From: Anthostomella pinea
Lineage: Eukaryota; Ascomycota; Sordariomycetes; Xylariales; Xylariaceae
Reading direction: 5' to 3'
NCBI GenBank assembly: GCA_963556695.1
Contig: CAUWAG010000012.1
Coordinates: 124,001 to 188,000 of the forward strand
Length of the DNA stretch: 64,000 nucleotides
Shown piece by piece: positions 53,579 through 63,900 of this stretch (its first letter is position 1; each line of letters starts with the position of its first letter). The notes under the pieces were generated by a model. That model did no database searches and was not told the origin of the DNA. It saw nothing but the letters and a program-made list of their open reading frames with translations. Position numbers and translations under genes: made by a program.

Positions 53579-55152
53579 TCATGCATCATTTTGTGCATCC
53601 GCTTTTCCCTCTCCACGAATCGACTGCGGATGTGCAAACACATTGCCCGGGTCCAGGAGCTTTTTAAACGCCTTGAGCTTCGCATGCAGCTGGTTTCCAT
53701 GATACAGCGCATTCGCTTCTTCGGCTTCCAGCGTCGAGTCAGGATAGTTGGCGTACGCGCCGCAACCTGGCACCATCCGCGTCATGGCATCATTGAGCCC
53801 GCGCATGAACTTGTCAAACAGAGCGTGGGGGCTTTTGGATGGGTGAAAACGTATATTCTGGTGTAACCCGTGTTCTTGTTGTATCTCTGCAAAAATCCTT
53901 CTGTGGGCTAAGTGGCCCAAAAATGCCCTATTGGCCTTGTTGGTGCACTGCCACCGCCCTGAACGCCACGGTGCCTTGCGCGCCATTCAACAGAACTCGA
54001 TCCCTTCGTCGGGGAAGTCTTTGCCATGGTCGACGAAGCCGTAGTGCTTAGCGCTTGTGGCGAAAAATGTGCTCTTCTCCGCGTAAGCACTGTCGGTCGC
54101 GAGGCTGTCCGCGTAGCCGAGAAGCCTGAGTGACGTGAGCCAGTCCACGTGCTTGACTTCTACCTTCGGGTTCATGTCTGGTAGCCCGTGCAAGAATGCT
54201 GGCAGTATGGTGGCGTTGAAGAATGCAAGTGAGCCAAAGTAGGTTCCGCCAAAAACGAATCCCTTTGACCCCAATGATAGGCCGAAGCCAAGCTGGCGGT
54301 CAACGACAGCCTCCTTGCCCGCAACGTTCTGCACGTGCATGAAAGCGCTGACCGCGTTATCCACGGTGGAGGTCGCGCCGGGAATGTCGATGTTCCACTT
54401 TACCACCGTCTCAGGGGCCGGTTGCGTTCTTGGATAGAAGCATACCGCGATTCCGAACGAGTCCGCAGCGCCTCGCATGGCCTGTTAATGCGACATCAGT
54501 TCGTGCCCCTCAGCAACTCAGATACGGGGGTGCAAACTTACGTAGAACAGGTCGGGGTACTGGGTCTCGGACGCGTGAACGCAGGTGCCGTTCGCCACAA
54601 CCACATCCAAACCTCTGATTTGGTCCATTGCGAGACCCCCAACACCGGCTCGAGAATCCGTAACCACCGTGGGTGAAGTGGCCTCCGATGCCCACACCCG
54701 GACAGGTTCCATGAGACAAGGTACGGCGTCCTTGCTGGAAAATAGCTAATGCTAGGTTTCCTAGTCTTACGCCGCCCGCCTACCTTAGCAATACCCTCCC
54801 GGTTGACGTCGATTCCCTGGAAATTCCGCAGATCGACTACCATGGATCCATCTTGACCGCCGTTGCTGTGTGAAGCATAGGAATGGCCGCCAGATCTCGC
54901 CTGGACTTGAAGCCCATGCTGGGCCGCGCAGACCACAGCATTGCCGACCTCCTTGATGGTTCCGGGCAGCACAATTACAACCGGGGTGACGGGAATGCGG
55001 CGGTTGAAGGTAGAGGATTAGGCAACCCAATCGTGATCTTTGGCGGTCTTGAAAGGGATGGTACTATTCTTCAGAGACTTGAATACGGAGTCATTGTGGC
55101 ATAGGTTTCTGGAAGATCTCTTGCGAAAATATGTGGAACTTGGAAGAGACAT
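53579..55152 (-). pseudogene. FAD-linked oxidase (berberine-bridge / glucooligosaccharide-oxidase type), ruined
   Basis: Secreted flavoenzymes of this type oxidise sugars or alkaloids. Conserved pieces appear in order. RSGGHSYASHS carries the His that binds FAD covalently, and SHGTCPGVGIGGHFTHGGYG carries the Cys that makes the second covalent link. Then come VVVANGTCVHASETQYPDLF, MRGAADSFGIAVCF (after a clean intron at about 54479-54537) and the BBE end CGAYANYPDSTLEAEEANAL and LLDPGNVFAHPQSI. The damage includes a TAA in DHDWVA-stop-SSTFN near 55020, missing sequence before SHGTC, a frame change after GGYGFSSR, and a TGA after DEGIEFC with most of the substrate domain missing. Clearly non-functional. 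The ATG given (55150-55152) is nominal. Confidence 0.85.
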
Positions 55153-55610
55153 GGATGGATCGGGGTGTCTGTCGTTTCTGATAAGAGCCTGGCTCGAGTG
55201 AGTAGGTGGGTCAGTGGCTTGGTGACTGGGCGGGCGGCTGGTGTAATCCACTATCCACAACGATTAATCTGATGATCAAAGACTCAAAGCCGGTGTTTGC
55301 TGTTGGACATCGGGGAAAATCGGATGTTCTTCAAGCGTAAGATCAGATGGTTCTCACCCAAAGTATAATGGAGAAAGGTGGTTGGCGCCACGGCAACAGA
55401 GAAAGGGACTGCTTTGCTCTCCACGTCAATGCTGCGGCAACCTTCTTCCGAACGGCACTCTTGCAGCCAGTCTTGGCTTACCGGACTGGAGGTTGGTATG
55501 TCTTGTCGAATTTCGGGTGAAAGCGTGCGATTTACAGTTTGCTGATGCGGCGGTGCAGTACAGAGAACTGCGTGACCATAATCACAGTATTGGTTGATGT
55601 GATGCGGGTG
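55153..55610. other. intergenic
   Basis: No gene or repeat recognised. Confidence 0.3.
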
Positions 55611-56229
55611 TCAAGAAAGCAGTACTATGGCTCTGAGCATCCAACGAAATTCGAAAAATCTTCTGAATTTGACTTCTGCGGGTAGGGATACATTGCGGTA
55701 GGGTTTGGCAAAAAGAATCCTCGAAACCTTCATGATCTCCTGTGGCTCAACAGTCGGCGGCAGCCGAACCACTATGTGCCTACACTCATTGGTCTTAGGT
55801 AGCAACCAGGCTAAAGCTCGATCCAGGTTCGCTGAGATTTCACTCAGTGTAGACATATTTGACTTCCGGTACTGTGAGCTTTCATAATCAGGCATTGGAA
55901 ATAGGATTGTCATGAATTTGGAGTACTTCTCACCTGGCTTCTGGCTTGCTACCGTGACCATGAACTCGCAGAAGGTGATGGGCATGGTGCTCCGATCGTT
56001 GGTCTCAAATCCATTATGGGCTGGTCAGGTCGAGTCGGGTCGTCTTGTTTTGGCGATTCACCATGATCCACAGTCGAACCTTTCTAGGGTCGTCTAGCAA
56101 AGTCGGTGAACGACTGGCACCCGTCGACCCACCGGACACTGTGATCAGCCTCGAGGCAGCCGACCTGCTGGCGGAACTCGAACGTCTGATGCGTTGTTGC
56201 TTGAGTATCTTACTATATACAATTGACAT
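55611..56229 (-). pseudogene. unrecognised gene or relic in two frames
   Basis: 55611-55985 (ATG at 55983) reads MPITFCEFMVTVASQKPGEK, KFMTILFPMPDYESSQYRKS, RALAWLLPKTNECRHIVVRL and so on, convincingly protein-like. The same sense of text continues upstream as HNGFETNDRST. After a one-base frame change near 56016 it reads LWIMVNRQNKTTRLDLTSP and a Ser/Arg-rich stretch to 56229. Either one intact short gene of 124 codons with an upstream exon, or a relic. No domain recognised. Confidence 0.4.
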
Positions 56230-56474
56230 TAGCTCGCTGGTGGCCTTATATCTTGCTTCACACGATCGAGTCTATGTCAGGGTCTCCATGTCAGGGTCCA
56301 TGGCTGTGGCATAGGTACCTACCTGGCACTCTGACAGCTCTCATTCAACACCGTCACCAGCAGCGACACCGTAACCGACAGTGGCACCGTCGCCAGCAGT
56401 GACAGCAGTCTCCGGGCATGTAGTACCACCCACTTGTCCCAGAACCAGCTCATTCCATATCCCGCGTTTGGCAG
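56230..56474. other. intergenic
   Basis: Contains short CAGCAG/GTGACA words near 56345-56405 (ACCGTCACCAGCAGCGAC-like, about four units). No gene. Confidence 0.3.
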
Positions 56475-56918
56475 CTAGTCGTGGCCCACCGCGTTATGCC
56501 ACTTGAAGAAAGTTCTTTGACGGCGGACGTGCCCAGGCAGACGTTGTTGAATAAATGAGGCGCACCTGGGAAACAGCCAGTAGTCGCGCGGCCTACAGGG
56601 CTGATAGTGGAAAGCGTACAAGTTCATCAAGGACCCACAATACGCGCCAGTACTGAGGTATCTGGCTCGTGCTGTGGTGGGAGGAAGGATTTGAGGTGCA
56701 GCAGGATTGTCGAGGACGCCGCGCTCGAGAATTGTTGGTCGGCTTGGGCGCAGGCGTATCGGGCCGCCAGGGGCGTTGCTAACTCCAGCCGGCAGAGCGT
56801 CAAGACTCAATGGTGCAAGTGCCTGAGATATTTGTATACGTGATCCCGTGGCGCAGGGCAAGTATCGGGACAATCGTTGAAATGCCGCTTCGGTCATGGT
56901 GTAATGCGGTTGGGGCAT
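56475..56918 (-). CDS. tentative frame, unrecognised
   Basis: 148 codons from the ATG at 56916-56918 (MPQPHYTMTEAAFQRLSRYL...). Composition is ordinary, with no motif. It could be gene debris next to the LINE insertion. An overlapping longer frame at 56800-57159 runs into the LINE tail and is not supported. Confidence 0.25.
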   Translation of the reverse strand: MPQPHYTMTEAAFQRLSRYLPCATGSRIQISQALAPLSLDALPAGVSNAPGGPIRLRPSRPTILERGVLDNPAAPQILPPTTARARYLSTGAYCGSLMNLYAFHYQPCRPRDYWLFPRCASFIQQRLPGHVRRQRTFFKWHNAVGHD

Positions 56919-57056
56919 CTAGCTCCAGCGCATTCATTGGCCGATGCCCACGATAGTTGCTGATCATACCGGCACGTTTACTGGGTGCGTGCAGATGTTT
57001 TCCATACGGGTGAATGCCGGTGAAGCACCAGGGCTGTGGGCCCTCAAGGGGATGAA

Positions 57057-57240
57057 GATTGATTGATTGATTGATTGTATTTAACGTGGGGGGTAGCTCC
57101 TCAGTAGTGCAAACCACGCCTCCCAGAGCCTCTGTATCGCAGGGTTGTGGAGGTCTCAAGATAATAAGTACAGTCAGTCCCGCTCACGGGCCCATCCTCA
57201 TTGTTGCGGCGGTATGACCTTGGGGTCATCCATCTGGTCC
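57057..57240 (-). other. LINE 3' end, homologous to the SINE 3' end
   Basis: Reads GGGAGGCGTGGTTTGCACTA, GAGGAGCTACCCCCCACGTT and AAATACAATCAATCAATC on the minus strand. The last 40 bp before the tail match the SINE copy at 61717 essentially exactly, whereas the part further in is more diverged. A separate 5'-truncated SINE here is the alternative. The position, exactly where this LINE should end, and the different degree of divergence favour a LINE tail. Confidence 0.7.
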
Positions 57241-58029
57241 TTCAAGAAAAGCTATCTATCAGGGGCAGATTGTTAAAAAGAATTTGCTCTTCTCCACGAA
57301 TTTTGCCCATTCTGTGCTCCTCTCCCCTAAGTATTGTAAACAAGCTGTCCTAGGCGAGTACCTAGGCAGCAGCCGGTTTTTCCCCAGCCTCTTACAAAAG
57401 AAATATGTTGTGGTATTTTCTTCTCACCATAGCTGCAGTGATCATTCGAGGCTGTATGCCCAAAGCGTTCATAATATCTGGCAAAGTCGCCATGTCCAGA
57501 TCTGGCCACTAGAAGTCTGTGTAAAGTACTCCTCTTAAAAGATATAAGGTCTCTTTCAATTACTGCATGTGAGTATACTTCTTGATACCTAAGTTCTGAT
57601 TGGTCTTTCTACCATTGGTTGAACTCTTTCTGTGACGGCCTGCACAGACCTTCCCACATGACAAGTGGATACTTCCTAATAGGGGAAGGATCTGACCAGA
57701 GGATCCCCTTAAAGGGGCAACCTCCCACTGTACCTATCTCTTTCTCTCTTCCTTTCCTCTCTAGTCTTGATATTCTCGTCAATAGAGTAATAGCTGCTTG
57801 CTGCCGGCCATGTCCCAGCTCCTCAGTACGCTCGCCGTGACACTTTCTTGCCCTTTCTTTTGAGATCTCTTTTGACCCAAGAGATTGTAGGAAGGTTTGT
57901 TGTGTCTGTTTCTAGCATGGCACCCTCTTTTGCTAGTGTGTTGACAGCTTTGTTGCCATTAATATCTCTGTGTCTAGGAATCCACTTGACGGTCACTCCA
58001 GGAGTATGTGCTGTGGCAAGTTCTTAAAA

Positions 58030-61000
58030 TCATAGAAAAATGTTCTGTGATGTCTCGGGTGGAGTCCCATTGAGCCCATCTACCACTGACGTGTTGTCCA
58101 GGCAGACATATAGCTGTTTTCCGTGTCCAATTGCCCTGGCTGCTGCGAGACCTTGGAGAGCACCATGGACTTCAGCATCTACTACTTCTGCTTGGAGAAG
58201 TCTGCCCTTTCCCCGGTATACTTCTTGTGTAGTGCCGCCTTTCCTGATGATATAACCCCATCCAGTGCGGGTTGTGCCTTGGTCGTCCAATTATGATCCA
58301 TCTGAATAGATGACAAGGTCAGTGTTCACGTTTCTCTCTTGTAGTCATTGCTTGAAGAGCTCTGTTTTTTTGTCTTTGTCTTTACATATTGGGGGCTTCT
58401 TCCATAATGGCCTGGTAAGTATTAGTCTCTAAAAGTCAGGGACTAGCTGAAAGCTCCTTTGTAGCCTTGTTGGATTCTTGCGAGCTTGTATTTGGAGCCT
58501 GCCAACAAGAGGGTGTCTCTGATCTATTTGTTCTAGTCAGAGGCCGTGACGTCGTCTTATTGACTCTGCAAGAACTCCTGCTGGGGGAATCTGCGATTCA
58601 AAGTGTAGGATATGTCCAGGGTGTGTTTTCCAGACTGGCAAGATAGCCCTGATCGCTGTTCGTAATACGGCATCTATTGTTCTAAGAAGCCCCTTAATGC
58701 GACATGCTGATGTCCCACCTAAGCTCCCAACTTTCTCGATTCCTGGGTACCAGGCCTCCAGGTCGTGTGTAAGAATAGGAATAACACAAGCTTTCACAGC
58801 CCTCTTAGCTGACTTTACTGGAAGTCCTTTGACTGTATTGCATAGTCCTTGAAGGTGATTTGTTACCTTATTAGCTTTCTTGGCCCAGTAGGAAACGTGA
58901 TTTTTGAAATTTAGTTTTCTATCTAGGAAGACACCCAGCCATCGCATGGAGTCCTTTGCTATTTTGTTTATTGTCCCGTGGCGGACTGGAGGGTTGTCTG
59001 AGTTCTTTTTCTTTAAGAAGTGCATGATCTTAGTTTTGTCAGGGTCAAATTCAATAGCGTTATTATGTCCCCATTAACTGAGCAAATAAAGATTTTCAGA
59101 AGCCTCTATAGCTGTTTCCTTAAGGTTTTTTTTAATATAGAGAGTCGCTAGGTCGTCTGTATATCCAAAGCGTCTCTTTTTTATACTAAGTCGGGCACAG
59201 ATTGGCTCTGTATACAGCATATAAAGGATTGGAGAGGCTGGTGAGCCTTGTGGTAGCCCACAAGTGAGAGCTTTAATATCGGTCATAATACCTTCAAACC
59301 TAACCCTTGCGGACCGTTCGGACATAAATGACTGGACCCATCTTATGAGAAAGCCCGGCCAGCCCTGTTCTCTCATGCGAACCACCAGCCGTCTCATTAG
59401 GGCAGCATTAAAGGCCCCTTTCATATCTGACGTGACTACTGTTGCAACGAGGCCTTGGTCGAGGGCCTGTTCAATATCGTGTATGAGTGCAGCTACTAGG
59501 TCAGTGGCAGAGCGCTTTGGTAGAGCTCCAAAATGTTGTGGAGCTAGAATTCTAAGTTTGACAACAAACCAGGTAATTCTTTTCGCGATGAGTCGTTCTA
59601 GGCCTTTGCCAAGACACGACAATAGCGATATTGGTCTGTAGGCCCTGGGATTGGAATAGTCTTTCTTTCCTGGTTTTGGGATCATCATTACCTCAGCTAC
59701 TTTGAATGGTTTAGGGTGGTGTCCAATCTGTAGACAGGTCTAGAAAAGGGCTCTGATATGTTCCCCAATGAATGGCCAGCAAGCTTTCAGAATCCGTACT
59801 GTGAGGGTATATATTCCCGGGGAGTTGCTCTTGGTCCCTAAAGTGCACCCTTCAGCCTCTTCCAGTCCGATATGGTATTCAAAGGGGATGTATGGCTTGG
59901 GTTATGTGATCTGAGCGGACCAGGGGTCGATGATATCGTTGTCTGAGGTACTTCGTTCAAGCGTGGCTAAGCGTAATGTATTTGCCTTGCTCTCTTGTGA
60001 CTCGAATATTTGGTCTCCTATGATGATTGGAGGGGAACGCAATCCTGCTGATAGCTTGTGCCAAGAGACGATTCTGTATAGGTCCTTTGGCTCAGTTGCT
60101 GAATCAATTAGAGTCTGTCAGTACTCTCTCCTAGCTTTCTGAACCACGCGGCGAAATTCCTGTTGGGCTGAATTCCGCCCTTCTTAGCTTGTAGTCTGTT
60201 TAGAAAGGGCCCTGTATGTCTGAACAGCTATTTTGCAGTCATCATTCCACCAAGCAGTGGGCCTAGATTGACGGGGCTTCTTGCCCACTGTCCTGATACA
60301 GCCTTGGATCATGTTGATCAAGCTTTGTGTAAAGGCATCTACCTGGCCAGGGGATACACCCAGCCAGGGAGTTCATGAATCCTGGTTTGGACATTGTCTG
60401 CCAGCTCTTGTAGTTTATCGTTCGGTACTATCTAATAATTGGCCTTGGGGACTCGGTCTAGATCTCCCTGAATTGGGACAACTATTTGTAATGTCTCATG
60501 ATCTGAAGTGCACTGGAGTGCATCATTCACTGAGGCTTCGGCCATGGGGACATCTAAGAACACCAGATCTAGTACATTTCCGTCATCATGTGTTGGGACA
60601 TCTGGTTCAGAAATCAGATCCAGTCCGTGGTCTGCCATAGTCTGTGCAAGTATGACACCACCATGATATCCTGGATTGCTCGAGTCCCAGGATGTGTCGC
60701 CAGCATTGAAATCTCCAGTTATAACGCAGCCAAAAGTTGGAGTCTATACTTCCAGAATATCATCCACTTCCTGTGGGTTGTCACATGGCTGGTAGACACT
60801 GGCAAATGTAATGCCTTGTACCTTGACCCAGGTGATGTTTCGTGTAGCATAGGGCTAAAGTTGATCCGTTTAAAGGTGTTTTCTCACATAAATGAGAGAT
60901 CTGGGCCGCGTACTGTCGCTGTCCCAGGAATCCATTGGGGAGTATATATCGTAATTGGGGTGTGTCTTTACTCCCATTCTCCTGCCTGGTGGTATGCCAA

Positions 61001-61082
61001 CCCAGGGCTCTTGCATCAGAATGATGTCTGTTTGTTCTCCTTTGTAGTTAGTCAGGTTGATGGCTAACTCTGGGGCCTGCAC
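58030..61082 (-). pseudogene. LINE ORF2: endonuclease, reverse transcriptase, RNase H
   Basis: Endonuclease: TDIILMQEPWVG near 61020, later TSDHETLQI near 60480. Reverse transcriptase: NPRAYRPISLLSCLGKGLER (59630), VTSDMKGAFNAALMRRLV (59430), CGLPQGSPASPILYMLY (59240) and the catalytic site as GYTDDLATLY (59160), where YADD would be expected. Then NLYLLS-stop-WGHNN and the thumb region, MRWLGVFLDRKLNFKNHVSY (58920). RNase H: DLVIYSDGS-stop-LDDQG near 58290, AEVVDAEVHGALQGLAAARA and YVCLDNTSVVDGL. Frame changes separate the endonuclease pieces. Inactive. Confidence 0.85.
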
Positions 61083-61154
61083 TCTTTTGTCCTCCTGCTG
61101 TATTCATAGAATGGATGACTAGATGCCCGTGTCGATGTGTTTTGTTTGATGTAC

Positions 61155-63065
61155 CTAACATTGACTGACAACAATGGTATCGGCATCTCTGGAATGAGTT
61201 GTATCTGTTGTGTCGATTTGTATTGTGATGTCTTTGTTATTGTTGCTGGGTGTTGACCCAGCTTGGTTTCTGCCTGTTTCATTAAAGGCCCTGGATCTGG
61301 CTCTTTCTCTAGCCAGCCTTATTTCCTGGATTTGCTCCCATGTGTGCTTGTGGATGATGCCTTTCACAACCTTGGGGCGTGCAGGGCATTTGTCGAAGTT
61401 GGCAACATGAGGTTCGTTGTAGTTGACACATTTTGGGATTGGTTTTTTGCACTCTCCCTAGTGTATTGTACTGGCGCAACGTGCACATACTTGCTTTTCA
61501 TATCGGTAGTTTATACCATGGTATCTGAAGCAGCTCGCACACTGATGAACCTTGGGGGAGTATTGAATGTGCCTTGAGGTCATTAAATGAGCAAAAAGCG
61601 TGAATAGTTTTTTTGCTGCACGGGGCAGAGAGATCACTCATGTGGTCTCTGGATCAGAATCAACTGTGTTCCTTAAGAATATGCACCTTAAAGGTCTGTC
61701 ACCTGTTTGGGCTTTATTGTTTTGTTTGTTTTGTATTTAACGTGGGGGGTAGCTCCTCAGTAGTGCAAACCACGCCTCCCAGAGCCATTGCATCGCAAGG
61801 TTGTAGAGGTGTCAAATTAGATACATTCAGATCCGCGCACGAGCCTATCCTCGCTGTAGCGGTACCAATCTGGAGTGTTCAGATGGTTTTAGTCAATACC
61901 CAAGCACGATTCCGTCAGAAAAACCTCCTATCTAGTGACAAAGCGACCCAGTGAACCTCAGTTCTCTGGTGTACATATCGTTCCAGTAGCCGTTCGATAT
62001 ATGTCGCATTGGTGGGTGGAGTAGGTGTTTGTTATCTGCTGGCGAGGGAAACCACAAGGGGGAAAAACCTCGCAGGAGTGGGTATTGTGGAGACAAGCTG
62101 CTTGGCTATCGGGCTCTGCGATAAAATGGGGCCTCTCCACTGTCGTGTGCTGGTTATCGACTCGCACAAGCCGGGTCAGAAAGGGGGCCATAGCAGGATT
62201 CGAACCCACTTGTTCTCGTCGCCCACCGCACAAACGAGAACACAACCAGGCGCATTTGACCATTGCGCCATACGGCCACTGTTTGGGCTTTAACTTCATT
62301 AGTAACAGCAATGTCAGTAATGTCGATTATCAATCCTTCCGTATTGATGAACTTTCTTGGGCATCCATTGACCTTATAGTGATGCCAGACCGTGTAGGTC
62401 TCGATCTTTTCTGCCTTGAGAATATTGGTGATTTCTTCTTGGAAGGCCAGGAGCTTAGCCTGAGTTGGCTTGTCCCTTGGGTATAAGATAAATCCGGAGG
62501 GGCACCGGGTCACTTCTCTAAGCTCTTAAGAGTGGAGTTTAAGTCTTCTGTTTAGTGTAGACTTTATTTTGTAAGGCTCTAGGTGGCTATTATCTATGCG
62601 GACAAAGACCCAGAGATCATCCTGTTTCTTCTTCAGTTGGTTGGCAGTGATATGGGCACCAGGCTGTGTTTTCTTTATGGTAGTGTTGATTGTCCGTGGA
62701 TGCTGTCGTTGGCTAGAGGAGACAGCTTGGGCAAAGGTCATGGTGGGCTTTACCATCCCTATCCCCCCAAGAATGGTCTTTCTTTTGGGCGGATCTCGGG
62801 TTTCCAGCCACTTGTTCAGATATTTAAAGAAGAAAGTGCTGAACTCCTTGGCATGAGAGTATAATTCAGTTCCAGCTTTCTTTAGTGTCTTATCAACCAC
62901 TGTAGCACACTCTTAAAATATTGTTATCCTGGCTTCATAAAGGTGCTTGTCTTTAGCCAGTATTCTGGCAACTTGGTCCTGGCACTCTGAAGAGGAGGTT
63001 TTATTCTTTATATCGCATGTAATAGTTTGGTCTGTCGAGATTTCGTTTAATTGAGGTCGTTTCAT
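61155..63065 (-). pseudogene. LINE ORF1 (gag-like), interrupted by a SINE
   Basis: ATG at 63063-63065: MKRPQLNEISTDQTITCDIK. It continues past a TAA (ITIF-stop-ECATVV, CAA expected) into LETRDPPKRKTILGGIG, TMTFAQAVSSSQRQ and PRDKPTQAKLLAFQEEITNI, up to ITDIAVTNEVKAQTV at 62285. The SINE is inserted there. The frame resumes as GDRPLRCIFLRNT. A Cys-rich part with C-x2-C and C-x2-C spacing (CASCFRYHGI, QVCARCAS) and a basic end (RLARERARSRAFNETGRNQA) follow. It is probably an RNA-binding chaperone-type ORF1. Non-functional. Confidence 0.75.
61717..62278 (-). mobile_element. tRNA-headed SINE, full length, inserted in LINE ORF1, TSD 14 bp
   Basis: 562 bp, flanked by perfect CTGTTTGGGCTTTA at 61703-61716 and 62279-62292. 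On the minus strand it starts TGGCCGTATGGCGCAATGG (box A) and has GGTTCGAATCC (box B). The body is closely similar to 18736-19290. It ends CCCCCCACGTTAAATACAAAACAAACAAAACAA. The tail is of CAAAA type, unlike the CAAT repeats of the other copy and the LINE. A short frame on the plus strand across it is not a gene. Confidence 0.9.
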
Positions 63066-63134
63066 TCCAGTGGTGCTGTTGTCATTGATATTTCAGGATT
63101 TTCTTTTTAGAGAGGAAATAACAGTAAAAGTCAG

Positions 63135-63309
63135 CCTCAGAGACCTGTGACGGGCTGCTGCTGATGTCGTCAAGCAGCGCCTGGCGGAGCCTGCTCGGAG
63201 TTGCCGGGCCGTATGTCTTTCTAGAGGCCGGGGATTTGAGCACGCCGCCGGTGGTCGTCTTTGGGACGGCCACGGGCGTGTTTGGGGGCCCGTCGTGGAA
63301 GGGTGCCAT
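63135..63309 (-). CDS. unassigned gene fragment next to the LINE 5' end
   Basis: The ATG at 63307-63309 gives MAPFHDGPPNTPVAVPKTTT, GGVLKSPASRKTYGPATPSR and LRQALLDDISSSPSQVSEA, after which the frame enters the LINE 5' border. The basic, Pro/Ser-rich text with LKSPASRK looks like the start of a nuclear protein. If real, the LINE cut it. The part after 63130 is not coding. Confidence 0.35.
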
Positions 63310-63621
63310 CCGGCTTGTGAGAAAAATTCTCTTGTGCCTTGATAGAGATAGTCAGTTACTGAGAGAAGTGCCTGCTTTAATGCAAATATCAAGGTTGCGC
63401 CCTAACAGCGGGGCGCCAAGAAAAATAGTTGTTTTAGGCAAATCTGAGTCCGCTAGTGCAACAGTATCAGATTATGACGAGACTGGGGGAGACTTGGCGG
63501 ATATAGGAGGTTTTGCCTAAGCACTTGGCAAATGTGCGATGGACTGTGAGGGGGAAAGGCGATTGCATCAGTCTCGCCAAAAAGCCAAGGTCTTGTCTTC
63601 GGTCCGAAAAGGCTTGAATTC
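63310..63621. other. no supported gene
   Basis: A plus frame at 63164-63520 overlaps the fragment above and lacks features. Parts of the minus strand (KTTIFLGAPLLGRNLDICIK) look protein-like but are broken. Confidence 0.3.
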
Positions 63622-63900
63622 TTAGACGAACAACATGCCTCTTATCTCGTCGGCCTCCCCCAGAACAGCCCCAGCAAGTGCCTGCTTGGGCCGCTTGGTT
63701 GGCCTTAGTTTTCCCCAGATCTCCACACGCTTCCCCGGATCTAACGTGTTGATCGGCACCGGAGAGAAGTCCACGATTCTTCGGTCAGGACTGCGAGAGG
63801 TGATCTTTTCTCCAAAGATCGTAGTAAGGCTGGTCGGATCCACCCGTGGCTTAACCCCTCTTTGTCCAGACTGCACAGGGTAGTAGTCTGATGATATCAT
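63622..63900 (-). CDS. small unassigned protein, 92 aa
   Basis: The ATG at 63898-63900 starts MISSDYYPVQSGQRGVKPRV, followed by PTSLTTIFGEKITSRSPDRR and IVDFSPVPINTLDPGKRVEI. It ends DEIRGMLFV at TAA/TAG near 63622. Compact and protein-like with a balanced composition. No family recognised. It could be a complete small gene or one exon of a gene shared with 63135-63309. Confidence 0.4.
   Translation of the reverse strand: MISSDYYPVQSGQRGVKPRVDPTSLTTIFGEKITSRSPDRRIVDFSPVPINTLDPGKRVEIWGKLRPTKRPKQALAGAVLGEADEIRGMLFV

Larger units (their letters stand above)
57057..63110 (-). mobile_element. Tad1-like non-LTR retrotransposon (LINE), decayed, with nested SINE
   Basis: About 6.05 kb including a 562-bp SINE. 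On the minus strand it has a 5' leader and ORF1 from 63065 with a Cys-rich end. ORF2 follows, with AP endonuclease, reverse transcriptase and RNase H. A 3' region of about 950 bp ends at 57057 in a (CAAT)n tail. Several stops arise where Q is expected (CAA-to-TAA), for example near 62910, 59073 and 58290, as RIP produces. The 5' border is approximate. I could not find a convincing target duplication. Confidence 0.85.

Noticed and set aside
62009..62486. Plus-strand frames of 94 and 153 codons
   Set aside because: Antisense to the SINE and the LINE ORF1; no independent support.
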